From Arthrobacter nitroguajacolicus_D (GTDB taxonomy: Bacteria; Actinomycetota; Actinomycetes; Actinomycetales; Micrococcaceae), in assembly GCF_031455195.1 (NCBI RefSeq), contig NZ_JAVDSH010000010.1:131071-195070 (forward strand): a DNA stretch of 64,000 nucleotides, in the 5' to 3' direction. Positions within the stretch are counted from its first letter, which is position 1, and each line of letters starts with the position of its first letter. The translations under genes were made by a program, and so were the position numbers. This document shows positions 32,289 through 40,947 of the stretch, piece after piece. The notes beneath the pieces were generated by a model. The model was not told the origin of the DNA, ran no database searches, and saw only the letters and a list, made by a program, of their open reading frames with translations.

Positions 32289-34823
32289 TCACTGGGGGCC
32301 TTTCGGGGAGGTCAAGGAATACACGCCGGTAGACAACGGAAGCCGGATCACCATGGTCAGTCCGCCGCCAGGGGTTTCCTCCGCGGTGAGGGTGCCTCCC
32401 ATTGCCTCGGTGAAGCCCTTGGCCACAGCGAGCCCCAAACCCACTCCCGTGGCGGCCGGTACGTCGTTCAGGCGCTGGAAGGGCTGGAACATTTGCAGGA
32501 CGCTGGCCGCGGGTACGCCCTGGCCGTGGTCGATGATCCGCAGCTCGCTGGCCGGCTGCCCGGCCAGCGTGGTGGTGCTGAGTCCACCCGCAGTTCCCAC
32601 AATCACGACGTCGGAGTTCGGTGCGTATTTCACTGCATTCTCGACGATGTTGGCAATGACCCGTTCCAGCATTCCGGCATCCGCGTCCACCTCGGGCATA
32701 TTGGGTGGCAGGTCCACCCTGACACGTCCCACCGGAACGCCATGAAGTGCAGCCGGGATCACGTCAAACCAACGCGTCGGTTTGATCAGGGCGTTAACGG
32801 AGTCCGAGGTGATCCGGGACATGTCCAGAAGGTTGCCCACCAGCACGTCAAGCCGATCAGAGCATTCGTCAATGGTGGCCAGGAGCTCTTGTTCTTCTTG
32901 TTCCGTGTAGTGCACACCAGGTTGCCGCAAACCACCAACAGCCAGCTTGATGCCGGCCAATGGGGTGCGGAGATCGTGGGAAACAGCGCGAAGAATCGAA
33001 GTGCGCATGGTGTTGCTTTCCGCCAACCGCATGACTTCGCGGCGGCTGGCTGCAAGTTGCCGGCGTTCCAACTGTGCCGAGAGGTGCGATCCGAAAGCGC
33101 CGAGCAAGCGGCGGTCGCTCGCCGGTAGGACCCTTCCGGTCAGGACCAGCCGTGTGCTGGCGTCGATCTGTTCGATGTTCTCGTTCTCATCCGGAGCTTC
33201 CTCGCCGGCTGCGGCCACCAGTCGCCAACCATCGCCGGAAGCTGTTTCATAGAGGGCTGCCTGGCGGACCTGGAAGACATCCAAAGCTTGTTCCAGAAGT
33301 CCCACTACGGTGTCTTCCGCTGCAGTGGCTCCCCGAGTGAGGTCGCCCAGCGTGGCTGCTTCCGACCGGGCCCGGGCAGCCTCTTTCGAGCGCCTGGCTG
33401 AAAGGTCCACCACAACGGCAACAGCGGATGAAACGCCCGCGAAAACCAACAGTGCCAGCAGGTTCTGGGGATCGCTGATTGTCAGGGTGCCAAGGGGTGG
33501 GACCGAGAAGTAGTTCACCAAGGCGCTGCTCCACAAGGCAGCCAGCAGGGCAGGCCACAGGCCGCCAACCAGCGCAACGCAAACAGAACCGCTCAGTTGG
33601 ACGAGCACTGCCGTCGCTATGTTGTGCGACGGGCTGGCAGCCAACAGGAGTTGAAGCAGGACGGGCACCACAACTGCCATGCCAAAGCCCACGAATACCC
33701 GCACGCGGCCCAGGTCGCGTGGCCGGGAGGGTTCCTTGCCCCTGCCGCCAAGGGGATGGGAGACCATGTGCACATCGATGTCTCCCGAGTCCCTGACCAC
33801 CTTGTTCCCCACGCCGCCGGTGAGTCTCCCGGCCAGGGCCTTCCGACGCGACACCCCCACCACGATCTGGGTTGCATTGACACTCCGGGCAAAGTCAAGA
33901 AGGGCCTTGGCCGGGTCTTCGCCAGCCACAATGTGGTAGCTGCCGCCCAGGTCCCGGATGAGGGTGCGCTGTGCTTCCAACGCTTGCGGCGACTCGGCAG
34001 CTACGCCATCGGCCGCGCGGACATGGACGGCCAGGAGGTCCCCACCATTGACACGCTTGAGGATCCTGGCGGCCCGGCGGATCAGGACTTCTCCTTCCGG
34101 GCCACCCGTCAGCCCGATGACGATCCGCTCCCTTGCAGGCCAGCTTTCCTCGATCTGGTTCTCAGCACGGTATCGGGCCAGGCCTTCGTCAACCCGGTCG
34201 GCGAGCCACAGCAAGGCCAGCTCGCGCAGTGCCGTCAGGTTGCCCATGCGGAAGTAGTTGGACAGCGCAGCGTCGATCTTATCCGCGGTGTAGATCTTTC
34301 CGTCACCCAGCCGCTGCCGGAGCAGTTCCGGTGAGATGTCCACCAGGTGGATCTGGTCGGCGCGACGCACGATGTCGTCCGGGACGGTTTCCGCTTGGTG
34401 CACATCGGTGATCGCATTGACGACGTCGCCAAGGGACGCCAGATGTTGCACATTGACTGTGGAGAGGACATTGATGCCGGCCCCAAGCAGCTCTTCGATG
34501 TCCTCCCAGCGCTTGTGGTTCCGGCTGCCCGGGATGTTGGTGTGGGCGTACTCATCGACGATTGCCGTGTGTGGCCGCCGCGCAAGGACCGCGTCGAGGT
34601 CCATTTCCTCGAAAGTTGTGCCACGGTAATCGACACTCCGCATCGGGACGACTTCCAGACCGTCCATCAATGCGCGGGTGTCGGCGCGGCCGTGGTCCAT
34701 GGCGAACGCCACCACCACATCCTCCCCACGGCCAAGCAACCTGTGGGCCTCCTCGAGCATGGCGTACGTCTTGCCGACACCAGGAGCAGCCCCCAGGAAG
34801 ATTCTCAGTGTTGCCCGCGCCAT
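32289..34823 (-). CDS. kdpD: sensor histidine kinase KdpD
   Basis: 844 residues with all KdpD domains in order. The KdpD N-terminal domain has Walker A GAAPGVGKT (11-19) and AIVDEYAHTN; a universal-stress-protein domain spans about 235-365; four close membrane helices lie at about 380-490; then a GAF-like region and the kinase core. The core includes the His box AVSHDLRTPLAG and the ATPase boxes ENAVKYAPN, DHGQGVP and GVGLGLAVAKG. It senses potassium limitation or turgor and phosphorylates KdpE. It starts 29 bp after kdpC. Confidence 0.95.
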   Translation of the reverse strand: MARATLRIFLGAAPGVGKTYAMLEEAHRLLGRGEDVVVAFAMDHGRADTRALMDGLEVVPMRSVDYRGTTFEEMDLDAVLARRPHTAIVDEYAHTNIPGSRNHKRWEDIEELLGAGINVLSTVNVQHLASLGDVVNAITDVHQAETVPDDIVRRADQIHLVDISPELLRQRLGDGKIYTADKIDAALSNYFRMGNLTALRELALLWLADRVDEGLARYRAENQIEESWPARERIVIGLTGGPEGEVLIRRAARILKRVNGGDLLAVHVRAADGVAAESPQALEAQRTLIRDLGGSYHIVAGEDPAKALLDFARSVNATQIVVGVSRRKALAGRLTGGVGNKVVRDSGDIDVHMVSHPLGGRGKEPSRPRDLGRVRVFVGFGMAVVVPVLLQLLLAASPSHNIATAVLVQLSGSVCVALVGGLWPALLAALWSSALVNYFSVPPLGTLTISDPQNLLALLVFAGVSSAVAVVVDLSARRSKEAARARSEAATLGDLTRGATAAEDTVVGLLEQALDVFQVRQAALYETASGDGWRLVAAAGEEAPDENENIEQIDASTRLVLTGRVLPASDRRLLGAFGSHLSAQLERRQLAASRREVMRLAESNTMRTSILRAVSHDLRTPLAGIKLAVGGLRQPGVHYTEQEEQELLATIDECSDRLDVLVGNLLDMSRITSDSVNALIKPTRWFDVIPAALHGVPVGRVRVDLPPNMPEVDADAGMLERVIANIVENAVKYAPNSDVVIVGTAGGLSTTTLAGQPASELRIIDHGQGVPAASVLQMFQPFQRLNDVPAATGVGLGLAVAKGFTEAMGGTLTAEETPGGGLTMVIRLPLSTGVYSLTSPKGPQ

Positions 34824-34852
34824 ACCGTCATTCTTCCACTCGGAACCGGTCC

Positions 34853-35455
34853 CTAATCATCGGTGCCGCCCGCGGCGACGTCGAGGTTCAGCAGGGTTAC
34901 GTTTACTGACGGTTGGCCCAGGAAGGCTTCCAGTCCACTGGAGGTTCGCTTATCCACCATGCGTTGAACGGCGTCCACTCCCAACCCATGCGCAGCAGCA
35001 ACCCGGGCTACTTGGATTCTGGCGTATTCAGGCGAGATGTGCGGATCCAGTCCCGATCCGCTGGCCGTCACGGCGTCCGCGGGCACATCGGCTTCACTGG
35101 TGCCCTCCGCCTTGGCGACTGCTGTGCGGTTGGCTGCAACGGCGTCGAGCAGTTTCGGATCGTTGGGGCCAAGATTGCTGGCCGACGACGACGACGGGTC
35201 CCACCCGACTGCGGACGGCCTGGCGTGGAACCAAGCGGGGTCCTGGGCCCCGGCGTCGTCCGCGGAAACCTGGGAGATCAGGGCCGAAGCCGCCGGTTTG
35301 CCTGCCGGGTCCTTGGCGATGGAACCGTTTGCCTGGAAGGGCGCCACAAGCTGTCCAACACCGAAGATCGACAACGGGTACAGAACCCCAAGCACGAGTG
35401 TCGCGAGAAGAAGGAAACGTGCTGCGGTGCCTGCCTGGCGTAAGTAGATGTTCAT
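34853..35455 (-). CDS. kdpC: potassium-transporting ATPase KdpC subunit
   Basis: 200 residues: a single N-terminal membrane helix (ARFLLLATLVLGVLYPLSIF) and a periplasmic-type domain with the family motifs SASNLGPNDPKLL and VTASGSGLDPHISPEYA. KdpC stabilises the KdpA-KdpB complex and assists K+ binding. It begins 9 bp after the kdpB stop. Confidence 0.95.
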   Translation of the reverse strand: MNIYLRQAGTAARFLLLATLVLGVLYPLSIFGVGQLVAPFQANGSIAKDPAGKPAASALISQVSADDAGAQDPAWFHARPSAVGWDPSSSSASNLGPNDPKLLDAVAANRTAVAKAEGTSEADVPADAVTASGSGLDPHISPEYARIQVARVAAAHGLGVDAVQRMVDKRTSSGLEAFLGQPSVNVTLLNLDVAAGGTDD

Positions 35456-35464
35456 TGTGGTGTC

Positions 35465-37603
35465 CTAGCCGATGCCGGGGATGACGGAAATGATCAGGTC
35501 GATGAGCTTGATGCCAAGAAATGGGGCCACGAGCCCACCAAGGCCATACAGAAATAGATTCCTGCCGAGAGCCTGGTTGGCTGACACTGCCCTGTACTTC
35601 ACGCCGCGCAGCGCCAACGGAACCAAAACCAGGATGATGAGGGCGTTGAAGATCACTGCCGAAAGGATGGCCGAGGATGGACTCGCCAGGCCCATGATGT
35701 TCAGCATGCCGAGCCCGGGGAAGGCAGCCGTGAAGAGTGCCGGGACGATCGCGAAGTACTTTGCCACGTCATTGGCCACCGAGAAAGTGGTCAGCGCCCC
35801 GCGTGTAATCAGCAACTGTTTGCCGATGCCCACGATGTTGATCAGCTTGGTGGGATCGGAATCCAGGTCCACCATGTTGGCCGCTTCCTTGGCGGCGGGC
35901 GTTCCGGAATTCATCGCCACGCCAACGTCGGCCGCGGCGAGGGCCGGGGCGTCGTTGGTGCCATCGCCGGTCATGGCAACGAGCCGCCCTTCGCCCTGCT
36001 CGCGGCGAATGACATCCAGTTTGTCCTCGGGCGTGGCTTCCGCGACGAAGTCGTCCACGCCGGCCTCGGCTGCGATCGCCTTGGCGGTGATGGGGTTGTC
36101 GCCGGTGATCATTACCGTGCGGATGCCCATTTTGCGCAATTCAGCGAAGCGGGCGTGCATTCCCGGCTTGACCACATCGGCAAGGTGCACGGTTCCCAAA
36201 ACCCGGGCGCCGCCGTCGTGCATGTGTTCGGCAACCAGAAGCGGTGTGCCGCCCTGCGCGGAAATCTCCTGCACACGCCGCTGGACTTCCGCAGGCATGT
36301 GCCCTCCGGCTTCGGTGACGAAGCGTTCGACGGCGGCCGCGGCCCCCTTGCGGATCTGGCGCCCGTCCAGGTCCAGGCCGCTCATGCGGGTGCTTGCGGT
36401 GAACTCCACGATGGTAAATTCCCCGGATGTGGTGCTGAGGGCTTCCAGGTCAGGTCCGGTGACGCCCTTCTCGTCGGAGAGTTCCACGATGGAGCGTCCC
36501 TCGGGGGTTTCGTCCGCGAGGGACGACAAGCGCGCGGCGATGATGAGTTCCTCCTGTTCCACGCCGTTGGAAGGAAAGAAGTTGACCGCCCGCCTGTTTC
36601 CGTAAGTGATGGTGCCCGTCTTATCGAGCAGCAAAGTGGTGATGTCACCGGCTGTTTCCACGGCCCGGCCCGACGTCGCCAACACGTTGTGTTGGACCAG
36701 GCGGTCCATGCCTGCGATGCCGATGGCCGGGACCAAGGCCCCAATGGTGGTGGGAATCAGGCAAACCAGCAATGCAACCAGGACGATCGGTGATGGCGTG
36801 GCTCCTGCCAAGGACGCGATGGGTGCCAAGGTCATGGTGACAACCAGGAAAACGATGGTCAGCGACACAAGGAGCACATGCAGGGCAATCTCGTTCGGAG
36901 TCTTCTGCCGGACAGCTCCCTCAACCAGCTTGATCATCCGATCGATGAAGGTGGCTCCCGGCTCTGCCGTGATCCGGACCAGGATCCGGTCCGACAGGAC
37001 CTTGGTGCCACCAGTGACGGAGGAACGGTCGCCGCCGGACTCCCGGATGACCGGCGCCGACTCGCCTGTAATGGTCGATTCATCCACGCTGGCCAGGCCT
37101 TCGATGATTTCGCCGTCGGACGGGATGACATCGCCTGCTTCGCAGATCACGACGTCGTTCAGTTTCAGTTCGGTGCCCGGCACTTCCTCGGTGGTGCCAT
37201 CACCCAAACGCAGTCGGGCAAGGACGCCCTTGCGGCTGGCGCGCAGGCTGTCAGCCTGGGCTTTTCCGCGGCCCTCTGCGATGGCCTCGGACAATGTACC
37301 GAACAGAACGGTCAGCCAAAGCCAGACGGTCACCACGATGCCAAAGACTGCGGGCTTGAACACACAAATCGTGGTGCAGGCAGCTGCCCCCACCAGCACC
37401 ACGAACATGACCGGTGAGTGGACCATCTGCCGGGGGTCCAGCTTCTTGAAAGCCACAGGCAGTGCCGCGCGGATGGTGGCGGCATTCAGCTTCGCCGGGG
37501 CCTTGGTGTGGTGTTTGTGTGCTCCGGGAGTTCCAAGAGGGTTGCCGTCAGCATACGTAAGGGCTGACGTGTCCGCGGCTTCAGCCGTACTGGACCGGGT
37601 CAT
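35465..37603 (-). CDS. kdpB: potassium-transporting P-type ATPase KdpB subunit
   Basis: 712 residues. The phosphorylated Asp lies in DKTGTITYGNR, the actuator loop is TITGESAPV with the inhibitory serine position kept, and the hinge motif is TGDGTNDAPALA. The N-terminal tail of about 45 residues is His-rich (GAHKHHTKAP) and longer than in E. coli. KdpB hydrolyses ATP and passes K+ on from the tunnel of KdpA. The ATG overlaps the kdpA stop (ATGA). Confidence 0.96.
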   Translation of the reverse strand: MTRSSTAEAADTSALTYADGNPLGTPGAHKHHTKAPAKLNAATIRAALPVAFKKLDPRQMVHSPVMFVVLVGAAACTTICVFKPAVFGIVVTVWLWLTVLFGTLSEAIAEGRGKAQADSLRASRKGVLARLRLGDGTTEEVPGTELKLNDVVICEAGDVIPSDGEIIEGLASVDESTITGESAPVIRESGGDRSSVTGGTKVLSDRILVRITAEPGATFIDRMIKLVEGAVRQKTPNEIALHVLLVSLTIVFLVVTMTLAPIASLAGATPSPIVLVALLVCLIPTTIGALVPAIGIAGMDRLVQHNVLATSGRAVETAGDITTLLLDKTGTITYGNRRAVNFFPSNGVEQEELIIAARLSSLADETPEGRSIVELSDEKGVTGPDLEALSTTSGEFTIVEFTASTRMSGLDLDGRQIRKGAAAAVERFVTEAGGHMPAEVQRRVQEISAQGGTPLLVAEHMHDGGARVLGTVHLADVVKPGMHARFAELRKMGIRTVMITGDNPITAKAIAAEAGVDDFVAEATPEDKLDVIRREQGEGRLVAMTGDGTNDAPALAAADVGVAMNSGTPAAKEAANMVDLDSDPTKLINIVGIGKQLLITRGALTTFSVANDVAKYFAIVPALFTAAFPGLGMLNIMGLASPSSAILSAVIFNALIILVLVPLALRGVKYRAVSANQALGRNLFLYGLGGLVAPFLGIKLIDLIISVIPGIG

Positions 37604-39267
37604 TTGATAAGTCCTTCTGCGAGGGGGCCCAAAGCGAGGGCGGGGAAGTAGCTGAGGGCTGTCATGATCACAGTGACGCTGAGGAGGAGTGATCCAAAAA
37701 GTCCTCCATGAGTGGGTACAGTTCCTGCGGATGCGGGGATTCTCCGTTGCAGGGCCAAGGAACCGGCCAAGGCCAGGATCAGGGCGATGGGAAGGAAACG
37801 ACCCAACAGCATGGCGATTCCGAGCATCACGGAAAGATAGGGGCCGGAGCTGGTGATGCCGCCAAATGCTGAGCCGTTGTTATTGGCGCCCGAGGTGAAG
37901 GCGTACAACACTTCACTGAATTGGTGGGGCCCCGTAGCCGGCGCGTTGGCCATGACATCCGGGAGCAGCACCGTAATGCCTGCCATCACCAGCACCAGGG
38001 TTGGTGTGACCAGGATGTACAGGGCGGCGAGTTTCATTTCACGTGGACCGATCTTCTTGCCCACGAACTCCGGCGTCCGGCCGACCATGAGTCCTGCGAT
38101 GAACACCGCGATGATGGCGAGAACCAACATGCCGTACAACCCGGAGCCCGTCCCGCCGGGGGCCACTTCACCGAGCATCATGTTCAGCATGCCGATCCCG
38201 CCCGCCAGTGGTGGAAGGGAATCGTGGGCCACGTTTACGGCTCCGGTGGACGTCAGGGTGGTGGAAGCCGCGAAAATGGAGCTCGCAGCGGGCCCGAGGC
38301 GTTGTTCGAAGCCTTCGCCCACGCCGCCGGCCGCCGTCGCCCCTGTTCCTTGGCCCGCAGCCACCGCCCACGCCATCAAGGCAGTGGAAGCCAGCCAAAG
38401 AGCGGCCATTACCCCGGCCACGGTATATCCTTGGCGCCGGTCTCCAACCATCCTTCCGTACGTATACGGAAGGGCGGAGGGGATGAGCAGGATCAGGAAC
38501 ACCTGGAACAGGCTGGTAAATACGTTCGGATTCTCGAAAGGGTGGGCTGAGTTGGCGTTGAAGTAACCGCCGCCGTTGGTGCCCAGGACCTTGATGGCTT
38601 CCTGGGAAGCTACCGGTCCACCAGGTATCGCTTGGGTAACTCCGGTGGCTTGGTTGACAACCTCGGTGGACCAGAAATTCTGTACGACGCCGCCCATCAC
38701 CAACAGGATCGCGCCAACTGCGGCGATGGGCAGGAGGAGCCGGAACGCCGTACGGGTGACGTCGACCCAGAAATTGCCCAAAAGGTCGGTTTTGGTTCGG
38801 ACAATGCCGCGGATCAACGCAACGGCAACCACAATCCCCACCGCCGCTGACAGGAAATTCTGGACGGCCAAGAGGCACATCTGGACGAAAATGCCCACAG
38901 TGGCCTCCGGCACGTATGTCTGCCAGTTCGTGTTGGTGACGAAGGATATGGCCGTGTTCATGGCTATCCAGGGGTCGACGCCAGGGAGTCCGTTGTTTCC
39001 CGGCAGCACGCCCTGCAGCCGCTGCAGGGCGAAGATCGCGAGGATGGAAACGGCTGAAAAGACCAGAACGCTGCGCAGATACACAGACCAGCTCTGTTCA
39101 GTCCCGGCGTCCACCCCCGCCAGGCGATAAAACAGGCGCTCAGGCTTTGAGGATTTTGTGCCAGTGAAGACTCGTTCCATATAGGCGCCCAAGGGCCTGT
39201 GCAGAAGAACGAGCGCAAGAAGCAGGACACAAAGTTGAGTGATGAACGATGCGGTGCTGAAAACCAC
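37600..39267 (-). CDS. kdpA: potassium-transporting ATPase KdpA subunit
   Basis: 555 residues with ten membrane helices, starting at a GTG (39267). All four selectivity-filter loops are intact: FVTNTNWQTY, LGTNGGGYFNANSAHP, the third pore loop beginning LTSTGAVN, and TSGANNNGSAFGG. KdpA is the high-affinity K+ channel subunit. It follows kdpF by 6 bp and is translationally coupled to kdpB. Confidence 0.96.
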   Translation of the reverse strand: MVFSTASFITQLCVLLLALVLLHRPLGAYMERVFTGTKSSKPERLFYRLAGVDAGTEQSWSVYLRSVLVFSAVSILAIFALQRLQGVLPGNNGLPGVDPWIAMNTAISFVTNTNWQTYVPEATVGIFVQMCLLAVQNFLSAAVGIVVAVALIRGIVRTKTDLLGNFWVDVTRTAFRLLLPIAAVGAILLVMGGVVQNFWSTEVVNQATGVTQAIPGGPVASQEAIKVLGTNGGGYFNANSAHPFENPNVFTSLFQVFLILLIPSALPYTYGRMVGDRRQGYTVAGVMAALWLASTALMAWAVAAGQGTGATAAGGVGEGFEQRLGPAASSIFAASTTLTSTGAVNVAHDSLPPLAGGIGMLNMMLGEVAPGGTGSGLYGMLVLAIIAVFIAGLMVGRTPEFVGKKIGPREMKLAALYILVTPTLVLVMAGITVLLPDVMANAPATGPHQFSEVLYAFTSGANNNGSAFGGITSSGPYLSVMLGIAMLLGRFLPIALILALAGSLALQRRIPASAGTVPTHGGLFGSLLLSVTVIMTALSYFPALALGPLAEGLIK

Positions 39268-39273
39268 CTGCCG

Positions 39274-39372
39274 TCACCACTTTTCCGGGTTGAGCAGCAC
39301 TGCCAACAGATACCCGATCATTGCCAGGCCGGCCAGGAACAAACCGGCCCACATCCAGGCGTCGGGGTTCAT
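39274..39372 (-). CDS. kdpF: small membrane subunit KdpF
   Basis: 32 residues, one membrane helix (MWAGLFLAGLAMIGYLLAVL) ending LNPEKW, the usual KdpF ending. Its ATG overlaps the stop of a 37-residue ORF just upstream (ATGA) and its stop is 6 bp before kdpA. KdpF stabilises the KdpABC complex. Confidence 0.9.
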   Translation of the reverse strand: MNPDAWMWAGLFLAGLAMIGYLLAVLLNPEKW

Positions 39373-39482
39373 TGGCCGCTCACCCGGCCTGCGCCGTCGA
39401 TCATCTTGCCCAGGAGGCGGGCCACCCACATCACGATCCCCATGCTCATCACGAGAATCGCCACAACAGCCACGTCGGCCAT
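39369..39482 (-). CDS. 37-residue single-helix membrane protein upstream of kdpF
   Basis: Begins at ATG 39482, 7 nt after AAAGGA, and ends overlapping the kdpF start (ATGA). The product has an N-terminal hydrophobic helix (VAVVAILVMSMGIVMWVA) followed by a basic-amphipathic tail (RLLGKMIDGAGRVSGQ). It is the true first ORF of the kdp operon. No family is known to me. It could be a KdpABC-associated small subunit, a KdpF-like duplicate or a leader ORF coupling translation of kdpF. It is too short for most gene callers. Confidence 0.7.
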   Translation of the reverse strand: MADVAVVAILVMSMGIVMWVARLLGKMIDGAGRVSGQ

Positions 39483-39844
39483 TGGAACGTCCTTTCATCG
39501 GTGCCCCGTTTGCGGGGCTGATGTCAGTCAACCCCCGTCAAAGAGGCGAAAAGGCGTTCCTTACGATTCCTTAATGCGGGTGCCGCCAATCTTGATGGGT
39601 TCTTAACGCTCCTGACGCAGCCGGGATTCGCCGGCGGCGTAGAGGTGGCTTGCCCTCGGTGGTAAGTAAGCTTAGTGATTTGCCGTCAAAAAGGTGTCCC
39701 AATTGGCGCCATTGTGGGCTATCTTGATCGTGAGTGGCCCGACTTATTGTTTTACGCGACGGCAATAATCAAAGGTTGCTTAGTTATTTGTCATGGCTGC
39801 ACGGCATGTTTGCGTTATTTTCCGTATCAACGAAAGGAAATGCG
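39483..39844. promoter_or_regulatory. kdp promoter/leader region and AT-rich 5' region of the TTG-start gene
   Basis: No gene is seen in these 362 bp. Near kdp, a 6-bp stem GCCCCG/CGGGGC (39503-39508/39513-39518) lies just before the leader ORF's ribosome-binding site. Further upstream is a direct repeat TTCCTTA at 39557-39563 and 39567-39573 (10-bp period), with a related TTCTTAA at 39601-39607; this is the best KdpE-site candidate. From about 39660 to 39844 the sequence is much richer in A/T than the surroundings and probably holds the promoter and leader of the plus-strand gene at 39845. Confidence 0.5.
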
Positions 39845-40066
39845 TTGGCTGTTTCTGTTGAATTGGGCAAAGCACTCGATAAAGCCTACGAAAATGCGAC
39901 TTTGGACGAAATCCTGGCCGCCCCGCCGTCCGCACTCGCCGGACTTACCGATAAACACAATGAATTGCTCGCCCAGTTGGGAATCAAGACGGTTCGCGAC
40001 CTTGGCAGCAACAAGTTCTTTGCCGCCGCTGGCGTGTTGGTGGCGCTGTCCGGAAAGGTCGGCTGA
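39845..40066 (+). CDS. small conserved-type helical protein, TTG start
   Basis: 73 residues beginning at TTG 39845, 6 nt after AAAGGA. An upstream in-frame ATG at 39734 has no ribosome-binding site and would add an atypical N-terminus. The protein reads as short helices: VELGKALDKAYENATLDEIL, then a proline turn (AAPPSALAGLT) and LAQLGIKTVRDLGSNKFF. The last part resembles a helix-hairpin-helix-like protein-interaction module. I have an impression of similar small proteins in actinobacteria but cannot name the family. Its base composition is less GC-rich than its neighbours. Confidence 0.65.
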   Translation: MAVSVELGKALDKAYENATLDEILAAPPSALAGLTDKHNELLAQLGIKTVRDLGSNKFFAAAGVLVALSGKVG

Positions 40067-40106
40067 TTACCGCAATCGTCGGCCGCAGTACCAAACCAAC
40101 CAAGTA

Positions 40107-40149
40107 GCAGTTCAGGTCGTTCTGAGGCACTCAAAACGACCTGAACTGC
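40107..40149. terminator. bidirectional terminator hairpin
   Basis: GCAGTTCAGGTCGTT (40107-40121) pairs perfectly with AACGACCTGAACTGC (40135-40149) around a 13-nt loop. It lies between the convergent ends of the small TTG-start gene and the hydroxypyruvate-isomerase-like gene and can serve both. Confidence 0.8.
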
Positions 40150-40152
40150 GAC

Positions 40153-40947
40153 TCAGTTAATAGTGAACGCCGCGCGGAAGGCGGCCAGCGCGGCGTCCCC
40201 TGCTTCGACCGATTGACCGCCGACAGCACCGGCCTCCAGCCCGATGACCCCGGCGTATCCGGCGTCGACCAGTGCCCTGCAAACCGCGGGGTAGTTGATC
40301 TCGCCGGTGCCGGGTTCGAACCGGCCGGGCACGTCCGCCACCTGGATCTCGCCCGTGTAAGGCTGGGCCGCGCGGACGAGCTCGATCAAGTTACCTTCGC
40401 CAATCTGCGCGTGGTAAAGGTCCAGCATCATCTTCACGTGGGGGTGGTTGACGGCCTGGACCAGTGCCAGGGTGTCCTTGGCACGGGCCAAGGGGATTCC
40501 GGGGTGGTCCAGGACGGTGTTCAGGTTCTCCAGCGCGAAGACGATCCCATGCTCTGCGCCCAATTGGCCCAACTGCTCCAAGGTGCGGAGCCCGGTCAGC
40601 CACATCGCGCCCGTGGCCCGTTGGGTGGGCCTCACCGCGCGGCCACCTTCGCCAAGCTCCGCGGGGTGGACCACCATCCGTTCGACACCTAGTTCCAGGG
40701 CTGTGGGGATCAGCTTCTCCGCCGAAGCCAGTACTTCGTGTGCATCGGAGGAGTCGATCACGCTGCCGCCGAAGTAGCCGCTCATGGACGAGAACCTGGC
40801 GCCGGTGGCGGCGAGGGCTGCGATGTCCCTGCCGCGCGTGTCCCAGAGCTCAACCTCAAAGCCCTGATCGTGGATGCGGCGGACGCGGTCGATCAACGGG
40901 AGTTCGCCGTAGACCATCTCCGCGCAGACGGCCAAGCGGAAGGTCAC
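40153..40947 (-). CDS. hydroxypyruvate isomerase-like TIM-barrel protein
   Basis: 264 residues of the xylose-isomerase-like TIM-barrel superfamily. Features fitting Hyi are the CAEMVYGELPLIDRVRRI start, the metal-binding Glu in FALENLN, MMLDLYHAQIGEGNL and IQVADVPGRFEPGTGEINY. Hyi converts hydroxypyruvate to tartronate semialdehyde; related enzymes act on other sugar-derived keto compounds. The ATG overlaps the stop of the Gfo/Idh dehydrogenase gene. The pair probably catabolises an inositol- or sugar-like compound under the LacI regulator at 42893. Confidence 0.8.
   Translation of the reverse strand: MTFRLAVCAEMVYGELPLIDRVRRIHDQGFEVELWDTRGRDIAALAATGARFSSMSGYFGGSVIDSSDAHEVLASAEKLIPTALELGVERMVVHPAELGEGGRAVRPTQRATGAMWLTGLRTLEQLGQLGAEHGIVFALENLNTVLDHPGIPLARAKDTLALVQAVNHPHVKMMLDLYHAQIGEGNLIELVRAAQPYTGEIQVADVPGRFEPGTGEINYPAVCRALVDAGYAGVIGLEAGAVGGQSVEAGDAALAAFRAAFTIN

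Noticed and set aside
39483..39530. Possible cyclic di-AMP (ydaO-type) riboswitch in the kdp leader
   Set aside because: Only a 6-bp stem-loop is seen; the conserved ydaO core sequences are not present.
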